NCBI GenBank assembly: GCA_014799955.1
Contig: JAAVHB010000060.1
Span: forward strand, 1-64,000
Reading direction: 5' to 3'
Source of the DNA: Butyrivibrio sp.
GTDB taxonomy: Bacteria > Bacillota > Clostridia > Lachnospirales > Lachnospiraceae
Length of the DNA: 64,000 bases
Part shown: positions 8,819 through 16,931 of the stretch, in pieces
Numbering within the stretch: the stretch's first letter is position 1
Layout of the letters: the number at the start of each line of letters is the position of its first letter
The notes under the pieces: generated by a model
Seen by the model: the letters and a program-made list of their open reading frames with translations, nothing else
Told to the model about the DNA's origin: nothing
The model's database searches: none
Translations under genes and position numbers: made by a program

Positions 8819-9584
8819 CAGGTCTAAAGACAAAATGAAAGAAAAAATCGTACAGGAGATTGTGCCGATTGCCGGACGCGTATCAATATTTGACACGGAT
8901 TATCCGATTGACAGAAACGACTGGACCCAGATTTATTCGGCGTGCGTGGGACCGATGGTCGTTATACAGAAGGCGTTTGCCGAACAGGTTGTAAAGGACA
9001 GAAACTGGTATTTTGATTTCGGGAAAGGAACGATAAGCTTCGGCGAGGACGTGTACCCCATGCAGTTTATAGGCAGCGAGGCGGACAGCAGCGAATCGTG
9101 GATGTGGGGCTGGCACAATATAAACGGTTTTGACGGGAAGCTTTTAAAGCTTGCAAACGAGGTCAGGGAAATAGGCGTAAAATGGGATTATGACGTGCTG
9201 ACAACGGAGTGCTTCGGTCTTGACGAGGATTTTAACGGGCACAATCTGTCGATGGTTGCGTGCGCCCTGTCAAAAGAGAATTACTGCTACTACAGGTGCC
9301 CGCATGACCACGGAGCCGTGTTTGCGGCGGTCTGCGGCGTTCCGGATTCGGTTTTCGCCCCGGTTACGGCGCACGAATTCATTGCGAGGACGGTTGAATG
9401 CATAGAACAGCTTCCCGTAGACCACCGTATACTTATAGAAAGCCTGCTGATGTGGAATGGTACGGCTTATGAGTGGAATGGTAACGTGCTGACGGCTCAT
9501 TTTCCGGAAGAAGCCCACGTACAGGTGAAATTCGAGAAGGCGGGCGATTTTTTGAGAGTCGCGGGAATAACGACGAAATCTTAG
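8805..9584 (+). CDS. Uncharacterised protein, possibly DUF6882-like
   Basis: I choose the GTG at 8805 because GGAGG lies six bases before it, giving 259 residues and a 14-base overlap with the HTH gene. The frame is open further upstream. The protein has no signal peptide or membrane segment. A central segment (F-D-F-G-K-G-T-I-S-F-G, then P-M-Q-F-I-G-S and W-M-W-G-W-H-N-I-N) recalls DUF6882 proteins, in which a W-x-W-x-W-x-N motif follows a short beta sheet. That match is tentative. The overlap implies translational coupling and a functional link with the regulator, perhaps as its partner. Confidence 0.7.
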   Translation: MGLFNRSKDKMKEKIVQEIVPIAGRVSIFDTDYPIDRNDWTQIYSACVGPMVVIQKAFAEQVVKDRNWYFDFGKGTISFGEDVYPMQFIGSEADSSESWMWGWHNINGFDGKLLKLANEVREIGVKWDYDVLTTECFGLDEDFNGHNLSMVACALSKENYCYYRCPHDHGAVFAAVCGVPDSVFAPVTAHEFIARTVECIEQLPVDHRILIESLLMWNGTAYEWNGNVLTAHFPEEAHVQVKFEKAGDFLRVAGITTKS

Positions 9585-9599
9585 GACGGGGTGGATTTT

Positions 9600-10067
9600 A
9601 TGATTGTCAGACAGCTTACGGACGGCACCGTCAAACAGGAGGCGGTGAGAAAAATTCTCGAAGCGCTTCCCGACTGGTTCGGAATAGAGGAGGCGCGGGA
9701 GGAATACATAAAAAACAGCGTGGAGGAGCTTTGTTTTGCGGCGTATGAGGATAATGAGGAGCCGATAGGCTTTCTGTGCCTTAAGGAAACGGGAAAAGAT
9801 ACCGCGGAGCTGAGCGTCATGGGTGTGCTTTCAGAATATCACCGAATGGGCATCGGGAGTGCGCTTTTTAATTCCGCAAAAGAATTCCTTTTAAAGCAAA
9901 AGCGGTATTCGTTTTTACAGGTAAAAACCGTGCAGATGGGGAAATATGAGGAGTATGACAGGACAAACCGTTTTTATCAGAGTCTCGGCTTTAAGGAGTT
10001 TGAGGTTTTTCCGACACTGTGGGACGAATGTAATCCGTGTCAGATATATGTGATGTCGCTTGAATAA
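9600..10067 (+). CDS. GNAT family N-acetyltransferase
   Basis: This 155-residue cytoplasmic protein has the acetyl-CoA-binding motif of the GNAT fold. V-M-G-V-L-S-E-Y-H-R-M-G-I-G-S-A-L-F corresponds to the R/Q-x-x-G-x-G/A loop. It also has a late F-Y-Q-S-L-G-F-K-E segment typical of the family. ATG 9600 is preferred over GTG 9591 because a G-rich binding site lies just upstream. It follows the DUF6882-like gene by 15 bases and belongs to the same unit. The acceptor substrate cannot be told from the sequence. Confidence 0.9.
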   Translation: MIVRQLTDGTVKQEAVRKILEALPDWFGIEEAREEYIKNSVEELCFAAYEDNEEPIGFLCLKETGKDTAELSVMGVLSEYHRMGIGSALFNSAKEFLLKQKRYSFLQVKTVQMGKYEEYDRTNRFYQSLGFKEFEVFPTLWDECNPCQIYVMSLE

Positions 10068-10072
10068 TATCT

Positions 10073-10089
10073 ACGGTGTCCGTTTTTTT
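10073..10089 (+). terminator. Weak terminator-like hairpin after the GNAT gene
   Basis: ACGG (10073-10076) and CCGT (10080-10083) form a short four-pair stem followed by T residues to 10089. The stem is short, so termination would be weak. Confidence 0.35.
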
Positions 10090-10120
10090 GTATATACAAT
10101 TAGACAATCAGAAATAATAC

Positions 10121-10149
10121 TTGTGCAAATCCCACAAAAGGAGTATAAT
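10121..10149 (+). promoter_or_regulatory. SigA-type promoter for the first pilus unit
   Basis: TTGTGC (10121-10126) and TATAAT (10144-10149) are separated by 17 bases, 38 bases before the next start codon. Confidence 0.65.
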
Positions 10150-10187
10150 ATCTCTGATAATTATGAGGAGATTTTTAAGGGAGTTTT

Positions 10188-11336
10188 ATGAGTAAAAGCA
10201 AATTGAGCGGCCTCATAATCAAAATAGCCGTTCCGGTGGTGATTCTGGCGGTTTTGATTGTTATAAAGGTCAGGATGTCTTCGGATGATAAGCTTATCTT
10301 GGCCAGATATGTGCTTGTTACCTTTGACGGCTTTGACGGAAGAGCCGGGGCGACAGCTGTTCTGGACGATATGGGACTTTACTCCGCGCTTGCCGGAAGC
10401 GGCGCGGGTGAGGAGGAAAAGCTTAAGTATGAGGATTTTGTCAAATCCGTAACGTACAGGCTTGATAAGACACAGGGACTTAAAAACGGCGACGAGCTTA
10501 CCGTGGAGGTGGATTACGACGAGAGCATTGCTCAGAAGCTGAAGATTAAGGCAGATAAGATGCCGCGCACAGTGCAGGTGTCCGGGCTTGAAACGGGAAC
10601 CGAGCTTGATGTTTTTGCGGGACTTAAAATAATCACCGGAGGAATCAGCCCGTATATTTACGTCACATATTCCAACGAGTCGGACAACAAATATCTGGCG
10701 TCGCTTGAATATGAAATAAGCAGGACCTCGGGGTTGGCAATCGGAGACGAAATAACAATCCGGTGCAACATAGACAGGAAGGCGGCAGCAGGGCAGGGCT
10801 ATTACTTTGAAAATAACGAGATGACCTATACTATCGAGCAGGCAGACAAGTATATAGACAATCCGGCAGAGCTGGATATGGAGGTGCTTGACGGGATAGT
10901 AAAGGAAAATATCGGGGTAATCGCCGAGGAGGTTGCGGATACCACGAAGCATATGTCCTATGAAGTGACGGGAAATATGAACTATCTTTTCCGCGACGGC
11001 AATGAGGAGGCGAAGGATTTTAAGCTTCATAAAGCGGTGCTTGCCTGCAATGCTTCGGGATATGAGCAGAACCACGAGAATTATGTGCTGTTTTTCTATG
11101 ACGGCAAGGTGGCGATGCCTCTGTACAATAATACCGATGATCCTTACGAATATCTTGATGCGTGGATGTGCTTCATATATTCGGATGCGATACTTTCCAG
11201 AGAGGGAAAGATGTCTATGGCGACCAATGACCCGCAGCTTAGGTATGTATGCGGTTCAAGCTATGACGACGTGCTTTTGTCGGTAGTTGACGAAATCGGA
11301 AAAGCATACGATTTTAAGGATATCGAGAATAAATAA
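10188..11336 (+). CDS. Membrane-anchored protein with two Ig-like repeats, unknown function
   Basis: The 382-residue product has a single N-terminal transmembrane helix (about residues 11-27) and a large extracytoplasmic part. Two related segments follow. One starts near residue 41 (V-L-V-T-F-D-G-F-D-G-R-A) and ends in K-N-G-D-E-L-T-V-E-V-D-Y-D. The other runs from about residue 155 (Y-I-Y-V-T-Y-S-N-E) to A-I-G-D-E-I-T-I-R-C-N-I. This F-x-G-x-D-G-x-G ... N-G-D-x-V-x-V layout is common in clostridial envelope and zinc-ribbon proteins. The last 150 residues match nothing I know. It precedes pilB by 23 bases and is probably cotranscribed, so a role in pilus assembly at the membrane is inferred. 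Confidence 0.7.
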   Translation: MSKSKLSGLIIKIAVPVVILAVLIVIKVRMSSDDKLILARYVLVTFDGFDGRAGATAVLDDMGLYSALAGSGAGEEEKLKYEDFVKSVTYRLDKTQGLKNGDELTVEVDYDESIAQKLKIKADKMPRTVQVSGLETGTELDVFAGLKIITGGISPYIYVTYSNESDNKYLASLEYEISRTSGLAIGDEITIRCNIDRKAAAGQGYYFENNEMTYTIEQADKYIDNPAELDMEVLDGIVKENIGVIAEEVADTTKHMSYEVTGNMNYLFRDGNEEAKDFKLHKAVLACNASGYEQNHENYVLFFYDGKVAMPLYNNTDDPYEYLDAWMCFIYSDAILSREGKMSMATNDPQLRYVCGSSYDDVLLSVVDEIGKAYDFKDIENK

Positions 11337-11359
11337 TAAAAAAGAAAGGAAATGAAAAT

Positions 11360-13063
11360 ATGGCGTATACGAGAAAAAACCTGCGAATCGGAGATATTCT
11401 TCTTAATAACGGAATCATTACGGACGAGCAGCTTACACAGGCTCTTTCGGAGCAGAAATCCAAGAAAATCAAAATAGGTGAGGCACTTATTTCGCTGGGC
11501 TTTGTTACGCAGGATATGATAAACGACATTCTGTGCGAGCAGCTTGACATAGAATATGTTGATTTGCGCAAAATTGATATAGATGAAAACACGATGCACA
11601 TGGTAAACGAGGATATTATCCGTAAATACCTTGTCGTTCCGTTCGGACTGGACAACAAGCAGGCCAACGTCATAAAGGTTGCAATGGAGAATCCCATGGA
11701 CATTATGGCGATGGACGACATAAGCATCATAACCGGAATGAACGTAATGCCGTATCTTGCCAACGCCAACGACATAAGCGCGACGATTGACAAATACTAC
11801 GGACAGTCGCAGGCTATCGCCGTTGCCGAGCAGTTCAAGCAGGAGCAGGCGAGCTACGCGGTTGACGATTCCGAGGAAAACGCGCGTAAGGAGGATATAG
11901 AGAATTCTCCCATCGTTCAGCTGGTTAAGGGAATCATTGAGCAGGCTGTAAGACAGAGAGCGTCGGATATACATATTGAGCCGTTTGAGTATATGGTTAA
12001 AATCCGTTACCGTGTTGACGGCGTTATGAGAGAGTCGATTAAATATGACCGAAGCCTTTATTCGGCGATTATCGCCAGACTTAAGGTTATTTCCGGAATG
12101 GATATATCCGAGAAAAGAAAGCCTCAGGACGGCCGTATAACTATAGTGGTTGACCGTAAGGAGTATGATATCCGTGTCAGCAACCTTCCAACCGTTTTCG
12201 GCGAGAAAGTGGTTATGCGTCTTGCTTCCAAGGAGGGCTTTAAGAGGGATAAAAAGGACCTCGGACTTACGGCTGAGGATATGGTTAAGTTTGAAAATAT
12301 TTTAAAGAACCCGCACGGAATTATTCTCGTTACGGGACCCACCGGAAGCGGTAAGTCCACGACGCTCTATACGGCGTTAAGCGAGCTTTCGAGCGACGAG
12401 GTTAATATCATCACGGTAGAGGACCCTGTTGAGGCGAATGTGGACGGCGTAAATCAGGTTCAGGTAAATCCCAAGGCGGATCTGACATTTGCGAGCGCGC
12501 TGCGTTCCATTCTGCGTCAGGACCCTGATATAATCATGATAGGTGAGATACGAGACGGCGAGACTGCCGGAATCGCGGTAAAAGCGTCAATCACGGGTCA
12601 CCTTGTTGTCAGCACGCTCCATACGAACAGTACGGCGGCTTCGGTTTCCCGTCTTATCGATATGGGCGTTGAGCCGTATCTGTTAGGCGACTCGCTTGTG
12701 GGAATAATCGCTCAGCGACTCGTGCGAAGACTCTGCGACTGCAAAAAATCAAAAGAGGCGACGGAGGAGGAAAAACTCAAGCTCGGCTTCAGTGTGACGG
12801 ACTCGCTTATTCTCAAGGAGCCCTGCGGCTGTCAGGCATGCGGTTTTTCCGGGTATTACGGACGAATCGGTGTGTATGAGATAATGCCGATTACAAGAAA
12901 GCTCCGCAGGCTCATCGCGAACAGGGCGAATGCCGACGAGATAACGAAGCAGGCACAGATTGAAGGAATGACGACACTGCGTGACGCGGCGGCTAAATAC
13001 GTTGTCAGCGGTGTGACCTCATATTCCGAAATGATGAAGATTACGTATGAGACAGACGATTAA
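11360..13063 (+). CDS. pilB: Type IV pilus assembly (extension) ATPase PilB
   Basis: PilB powers pilin polymerisation from the cytoplasmic face. The 567 residues have the standard order. An N-terminal MshEN-type domain comes first (R-I-G-D-I-L-L-N-N-G-I-I-T, then I-G-E-A-L-I-S-L-G-F-V). The ATPase core has Walker A G-P-T-G-S-G-K-S-T-T near residue 327, an Asp box, Walker B (D-P-D-I-I-M-I-G-E-I-R-D) and the His box (T-G-H-L-V-V-S-T-L-H-T-N). A four-cysteine metal site (C-D-C and C-G-C-x2-C-G) follows, which is typical of PilB/GspE and absent from PilT. N-terminal MshEN domains of this kind often bind c-di-GMP, but I did not verify the binding residues. pilT follows by 26 bases. Confidence 0.95.
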   Translation: MAYTRKNLRIGDILLNNGIITDEQLTQALSEQKSKKIKIGEALISLGFVTQDMINDILCEQLDIEYVDLRKIDIDENTMHMVNEDIIRKYLVVPFGLDNKQANVIKVAMENPMDIMAMDDISIITGMNVMPYLANANDISATIDKYYGQSQAIAVAEQFKQEQASYAVDDSEENARKEDIENSPIVQLVKGIIEQAVRQRASDIHIEPFEYMVKIRYRVDGVMRESIKYDRSLYSAIIARLKVISGMDISEKRKPQDGRITIVVDRKEYDIRVSNLPTVFGEKVVMRLASKEGFKRDKKDLGLTAEDMVKFENILKNPHGIILVTGPTGSGKSTTLYTALSELSSDEVNIITVEDPVEANVDGVNQVQVNPKADLTFASALRSILRQDPDIIMIGEIRDGETAGIAVKASITGHLVVSTLHTNSTAASVSRLIDMGVEPYLLGDSLVGIIAQRLVRRLCDCKKSKEATEEEKLKLGFSVTDSLILKEPCGCQACGFSGYYGRIGVYEIMPITRKLRRLIANRANADEITKQAQIEGMTTLRDAAAKYVVSGVTSYSEMMKITYETDD

Positions 13064-13089
13064 GATGGGGGACTGGAAGGTAGAATTAT

Positions 13090-14160
13090 ATGGTTACAGT
13101 TGAGGAATTACTTCAGATAGGGAAGGAAAACAAAGCGTCAGACGTGCATATTACGGTCGGCATACCGCCCAGAATGAGATTGAGCGGCGGGCTCGTGACT
13201 ATGGATTATCCGAGGCTTATGCCGCCGGATACCGACAACATGATTAAGGATATAATGAACGAGCGTCAGATTGAGATTCTGAACGAAAAGGGCGAGGTCG
13301 ACTTTTCGTATTCAATCCCCTCACTCGGAAGATACAGAATTAACGTATTCAGGCAGAGGGGTTCTCTTGCCGCGGCAATCCGTCTTGTCGGTACGCAGAT
13401 ACCGAAGCCGGAAGAGCTTGGACTGCCGCGCTCGGTTATTGAGCTTGCCCGCAAAAAAAGAGGGCTCGTGCTTGTTACGGGACCCACCGGAAGCGGTAAG
13501 TCCACGACGCTTGCGTCGTTAATCGACAGAATAAACGAGATAACCTCCGCGCATGTCATAACCCTGGAGGACCCGATAGAGTATCTGCATCACCATAAGA
13601 AATCCATGGTCAATCAGCGTGAAATCGGGCTTGACTCCATGAGCTACGCAAACGCGCTTCGAGCCGCGCTCAGAGAGGACCCGGACGTTATTCTTGTGGG
13701 AGAGATGCGTGATCTTGAGACCATCTCGACGGCGATAACCGCTGCCGAGACGGGACACCTTGTTTTTTCAACGCTGCATACAATAGGCGCGGCAAGTACA
13801 ATCGACCGAATTATCGATGTTTTTCCGCCGCATCAGCAGCAGCAGATAAGAGTGCAGCTTTCCATGGTGCTTGAGTCGGTAATTTCACAGCAGCTTATTC
13901 CGACCGCGGACAGGCAGCGCCGTGTGGCGGCATTCGAGGTTATGCATATGACCACCGCAATCAAGAATCTTATCAGAGAGTCAAAAACCTTCCAGATTGA
14001 TTCAATGATTCAGACAAGCAGGAAGGTCGGAATGATTACCATGGACGACGCGCTTTACGAACTGGCGGGACGGGGAGACATTACCCGCGAGGTGGCTATA
14101 AGCTTTGCGCAGGACCAGCCCGCGCTTGAGAGGAAATTCGGAATGTTGCCGTCAATTTGA
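13090..14160 (+). CDS. pilT: Type IV pilus retraction ATPase PilT
   Basis: PilT depolymerises the pilus and so drives retraction, twitching and DNA uptake. The length of 356 residues, lack of the PilB cysteine site, early A-S-D-V-H-I-T-V-G and Walker A G-P-T-G-S-G-K-S-T-T near residue 131 fit PilT. So do L-R-E-D-P-D-V-I-L-V-G-E-M-R-D and the G-H-L-V-F-S-T-L-H-T motif. It ends with a normal TGA codon, and an intergenic region with a new promoter then precedes pilC. Retraction capability matters for reading the comM and dprA genes downstream. Confidence 0.96.
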   Translation: MVTVEELLQIGKENKASDVHITVGIPPRMRLSGGLVTMDYPRLMPPDTDNMIKDIMNERQIEILNEKGEVDFSYSIPSLGRYRINVFRQRGSLAAAIRLVGTQIPKPEELGLPRSVIELARKKRGLVLVTGPTGSGKSTTLASLIDRINEITSAHVITLEDPIEYLHHHKKSMVNQREIGLDSMSYANALRAALREDPDVILVGEMRDLETISTAITAAETGHLVFSTLHTIGAASTIDRIIDVFPPHQQQQIRVQLSMVLESVISQQLIPTADRQRRVAAFEVMHMTTAIKNLIRESKTFQIDSMIQTSRKVGMITMDDALYELAGRGDITREVAISFAQDQPALERKFGMLPSI

Positions 14161-14236
14161 CGCGCAATATCCAAAGATAACTGAATATAATGTAATGAAA
14201 CGTAAGGAAAGTAACTTGGATTGATAAATTTCTGTC

Positions 14237-14251
14237 AATTTTCACAAAAAA
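14237..14251 (+). promoter_or_regulatory. Candidate CodY box upstream of pilC
   Basis: The 15 bases match AATTTTCWGAAAATT at 12 positions, with mismatches at 9, 14 and 15. The site lies 13 bases before the -35 hexamer of the pilC promoter. It is in an A-rich tract, so chance is a real alternative. Confidence 0.3.
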
Positions 14252-14263
14252 AACATATTATTA

Positions 14264-14292
14264 TTGATTTGTCTCGTTGAATGTGATACAAT
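14264..14292 (+). promoter_or_regulatory. SigA-type promoter for the pilC-pilA unit
   Basis: TTGATT (14264-14269) and TACAAT (14287-14292) are separated by 17 bases. The pilC start is 35 bases further on, so the second pilus unit has its own promoter. Confidence 0.6.
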
Positions 14293-14327
14293 ATTTTTAT
14301 TAAAAGGCTACATACAAGAGGGTATAT

Positions 14328-15536
14328 ATGGCGAATTTCACATACAGAGTTATAACTAAAGAAGGCAAGGAGAAAAAAGGCTCGATTGATGCCGAGAACA
14401 AAGAAAAGGCGATTGCCGCTCTGAGAGGCGAGGGCAACACCGTTCTTTCGGTTGCGGCGGGAAGCGTGCTGAATAAAGAAATATCAATCGGCGGCAAGAA
14501 AGTCAAGTCGAGGGATTTCAGTATATTCTGACGACAGTTCAACAGTCTTCTGACGGCCGGTGTAGGAGTGGTACCCGCTCTTGAAATGCTGGCTGACCAG
14601 ACCGAGAATAAGACACTTAAGGCTGCGGTGCTCAATGTGCATGACGGCGTGCAGAAGGGTGATACTCTGGCAGGCTCCATGAAGAAGGAAAAAGTGTTCC
14701 CTCCCTTACTTGTGAGCATGGTTGAAGCCGGCGAGGCGTCCGGTAATATCGAGATTTCACTTGAGAGAATGTCGGAGCATTTTGAGAAGGATACCAGGGT
14801 CAAGGGACTTCTTAAAAAAGCCATGATTTATCCTATAGTAATACTTGTGGTTGCTGTTATCGTGCTTGTTGTTATGGTTGTCGGCGTGTTGCCGTCCTTC
14901 GCGGAGATGTTCGAGGATATGGACGCGGAGCTTCCCGGACTGACAAAAGCACTTCTTTCGCTAAGCGACATACTGAAGGGCTATTGGTACATAATAATTG
15001 CCGTGATTGTCGGAATAGTGGTGGCAATCAAGCTTTACGGCAAGACGGAAACAGGCAAGAGGGTGTTTGCCAAGATGATACTCAAGCTTCCCGTATTCGG
15101 TAAGCTCAATGTAAAAACTGCCTGCGCGAGATTCGCGAGAACTTTCAGTACGATGCTTGCTTCGGGTATGCCGATGCTGGAGGCTATGGAAATCACCTCA
15201 AGGACAATAGGCAATATACTGTATCAGGATGCTCTGGAGGAGACGACAACACAGATTCAGAGAGGCGTTACGCTTGCGCAGCCACTCAAGAAATCGGGAC
15301 TGTTCCCGCCGCTTGTCGTCCATATGGTCGGTATAGGTGAGGAAACCGGTAACCTTGAGGGAATGCTTAACAATACCGCAAGGTACTATGACGAAGAGGT
15401 TGAGATTGCGACACAGCAGGTAATGGCGCTTATTGAGCCGATGATTATCATTGTAATGGCGGGAATTGTTATCCTGATTCTCGGAGCTATATACGGTCCT
15501 ATTATTACAATGTACAACACGCTTGGAAATGCTTAA
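14328..15536 (+). pseudogene. pilC: Type IV pilus inner-membrane platform protein PilC, interrupted by an in-frame TGA
   Basis: PilC is the membrane platform that links PilB/PilT to the growing pilus. Both sides of the stop are in the same frame and together give a normal length of about 402 codons. The start is F-T-Y-R-V-I-T-K-E-G, followed by two T2SSF domains with E-A-G-E-A-S-G-N and G-I-G-E-E-T-G-N-L. Three hydrophobic segments lie near residues 167-190, 220-240 and 370-395. The TGA is at 14529-14531, after S-R-D-F-S-I-F and before R-Q-F-N-S-L-L. PilC/GspF proteins have Cys in this F-C-R-Q-F motif, so one base change (TGC or TGT to TGA) explains it. It may be a nonsense mutation, a sequencing error or recoding. 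A restart at GTG 14568 would lose the first 80 residues and has no well-spaced binding site. Confidence 0.8.
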
Positions 15537-15562
15537 TGTCAGACAACAATATGGTGTTGACG

Positions 15563-15625
15563 TGCCGTTTACCCCGGCATGTTGATATAAAACGGGATTT
15601 CCCGTACGGTTCCGTAACGGAACCG
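15563..15625 (+). promoter_or_regulatory. Three consecutive hairpins in the pilin mRNA leader
   Basis: TGCCG/CGGCA (15563-15567 and 15575-15579), ACGGGA/TCCCGT (15592-15597 and 15600-15605) and CGGTTCCG/CGGAACCG (15607-15614 and 15618-15625) are perfect stems. They fill the 116-base gap between pilC and the pilin gene. None has a T-tail, so they are more likely to stabilise or process the pilin mRNA than to terminate it. Confidence 0.55.
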
Positions 15626-15652
15626 AATAATATCAAGAAGGAGATTTGTAAA

Positions 15653-16093
15653 ATGAAGTTATTTCAGAAAAAGAAGAACAACAAAGGTTTCTCTCTCGTA
15701 GAGCTTATCGTAGTAGTAGCTATCATGGCTGTACTTCTCGGAGTTCTTGTTCCTACTCTCGTAAGACACATCGAGACATCAAAGCAGAGCAAGGATCTTG
15801 ACGGAATCGCAGAGATCCGCAATGCAATGGAGATTGCGCTTGCAAGCGAGGAGTTCTCTGCTCTTGAAGGAACGGCTACATATGATAACGGTAAAGTAAG
15901 CTTGACAAAAGACACTGCTATGACAACTGACCTGAATGAAGATTATACTAATGAGGTTCTTGAGAATCTTGCAACAGGTGAGGCAAGCTTTGAGTTCCAG
16001 TGCGGTTCTAAGAAGTACAAGGCTGCAACGGTTAAGTTCGAGGTTAAAAACCAGCATGTAAAGGCTTATGTCGATGATACAGAAGTAAAGTAA
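15653..16093 (+). CDS. pilA: Type IV pilin, probable major subunit
   Basis: The start ATG 15653 has AAGGAGA nine bases upstream and gives 146 residues, rather than the longer open frame from 15536. A short basic leader (K-L-F-Q-K-K-K-N-N-K-G) ends in Gly before F-S-L-V-E-L-I-V-V-V-A-I-M-A-V. This is the class III signal cut by PilD, with the conserved Glu5 of the mature pilin. A long helix and a small C-terminal domain follow. It is the shortest and simplest prepilin here, sits next to pilC and pilD, and has a structured leader, which together suggest the main fibre subunit. That is inference. Confidence 0.88.
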   Translation: MKLFQKKKNNKGFSLVELIVVVAIMAVLLGVLVPTLVRHIETSKQSKDLDGIAEIRNAMEIALASEEFSALEGTATYDNGKVSLTKDTAMTTDLNEDYTNEVLENLATGEASFEFQCGSKKYKAATVKFEVKNQHVKAYVDDTEVK

Positions 16094-16151
16094 TCTTTAC
16101 TTTTTAGCTGTATAGTCTTTACTTGAGGTTTGGAATGACAGGGTATAATGT

Positions 16152-16910
16152 ATGCTTGCTGAGATGATTCTTTTATACATAATAGTTTTCGCGTACGGCA
16201 TTGTTGTCGGCAGCTTTGTGAATGTGCTCATTTACAGGCTGCCGGAACATGAGAATATCGCGACTGAACATTCTCACTGCATGAGCTGCGGCCATAAGCT
16301 GAGGTGGTACGACCTCGTACCGCTTTTCAGCTGGCTGTTTCTCAAGGGTAAATGCAGATATTGCAAGGCGCGGATTTCGGCGCAGTACCCGATAGTTGAA
16401 GCTGTCAACGGGTTGGGGTATGTGCTGATACTGTTTGCTAACGGGATTAATCTCAGCAGCATATTATACATGCTGTGTTTTTCGATTCTTACGGCTATTG
16501 CCGTAATTGACTGGAGAACTTATGAGATTCCGGTGGGGCTTAATATCGCGATACTGGCGTTGGGAGTTGCCGGAACGATTTCGGATTACCGTAACGTGTG
16601 GTATCACTTGATCGGTATGGTGTCCGTAAGCGGATTTCTTTTGCTTTTGTATATTGTTACAAGAGGAAGGGGAATAGGAGGCGGCGACATAAAGCTTATG
16701 GGAGCCGCAGGACTTTTGCTTGGGTGGAAGCATATTATATTCGCCCTTGTAATCGGCTGTATCATAGGTTCGGTGATACATATTATTTTAATGAAGGTTA
16801 AGGGCAAGGACAGGGTTCTTGCTTTCGGACCGTATCTGGCGGTGGGACTGTTCGCCGTCATGTTATGGGGCAGCCAGATGATAAGCTGGTATGCCGGGTT
16901 GTTTGTGTAA
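16152..16910 (+). CDS. pilD: Prepilin peptidase (A24 family), type IV
   Basis: PilD is the membrane aspartic protease that cuts prepilins before Phe and often N-methylates the new end. The 252 residues have the N-terminal cytoplasmic domain with a zinc-type Cys43-x2-Cys46 and Cys68-x2-Cys71. About seven hydrophobic segments follow. Two catalytic aspartates are visible, Asp120 (A-V-I-D-W-R-T) and Asp179 in G-G-G-D-I-K-L-M. The substrates are the prepilins at 15653, 19757, 20921, 23187 and 23728. No strong binding site precedes ATG 16152, so the start is less certain. ATG 16164 is the alternative. Confidence 0.95.
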   Translation: MLAEMILLYIIVFAYGIVVGSFVNVLIYRLPEHENIATEHSHCMSCGHKLRWYDLVPLFSWLFLKGKCRYCKARISAQYPIVEAVNGLGYVLILFANGINLSSILYMLCFSILTAIAVIDWRTYEIPVGLNIAILALGVAGTISDYRNVWYHLIGMVSVSGFLLLLYIVTRGRGIGGGDIKLMGAAGLLLGWKHIIFALVIGCIIGSVIHIILMKVKGKDRVLAFGPYLAVGLFAVMLWGSQMISWYAGLFV

Positions 16911-16931
16911 ATCTAATTCAGGGAGGATACA

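Noticed and set aside
7922..8896. Long minus-strand open frame opposite the XRE gene
   Set aside because: It is the shadow of two well-supported plus-strand genes, with no ribosome binding site or recognisable domain.
14529..14531. Alternative genetic code with TGA as sense codon
   Set aside because: TGA is the normal stop of pilT, topA and fliQ in this same window.
14529..14570. Programmed frameshift or genuine two-gene split in pilC
   Set aside because: Both parts are in the same frame, so no frameshift is needed. The downstream part lacks a proper start and binding site for an independent gene.
15537..15652. c-di-GMP or other known riboswitch before the pilin gene
   Set aside because: The conserved GEMM core sequence is not visible, and only simple stems are seen.
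16123..16149. Promoter just before pilD
   Set aside because: TATAAT at 16144 has only poor -35 matches (15 or 20 bases away), and it ends three bases before the start codon.
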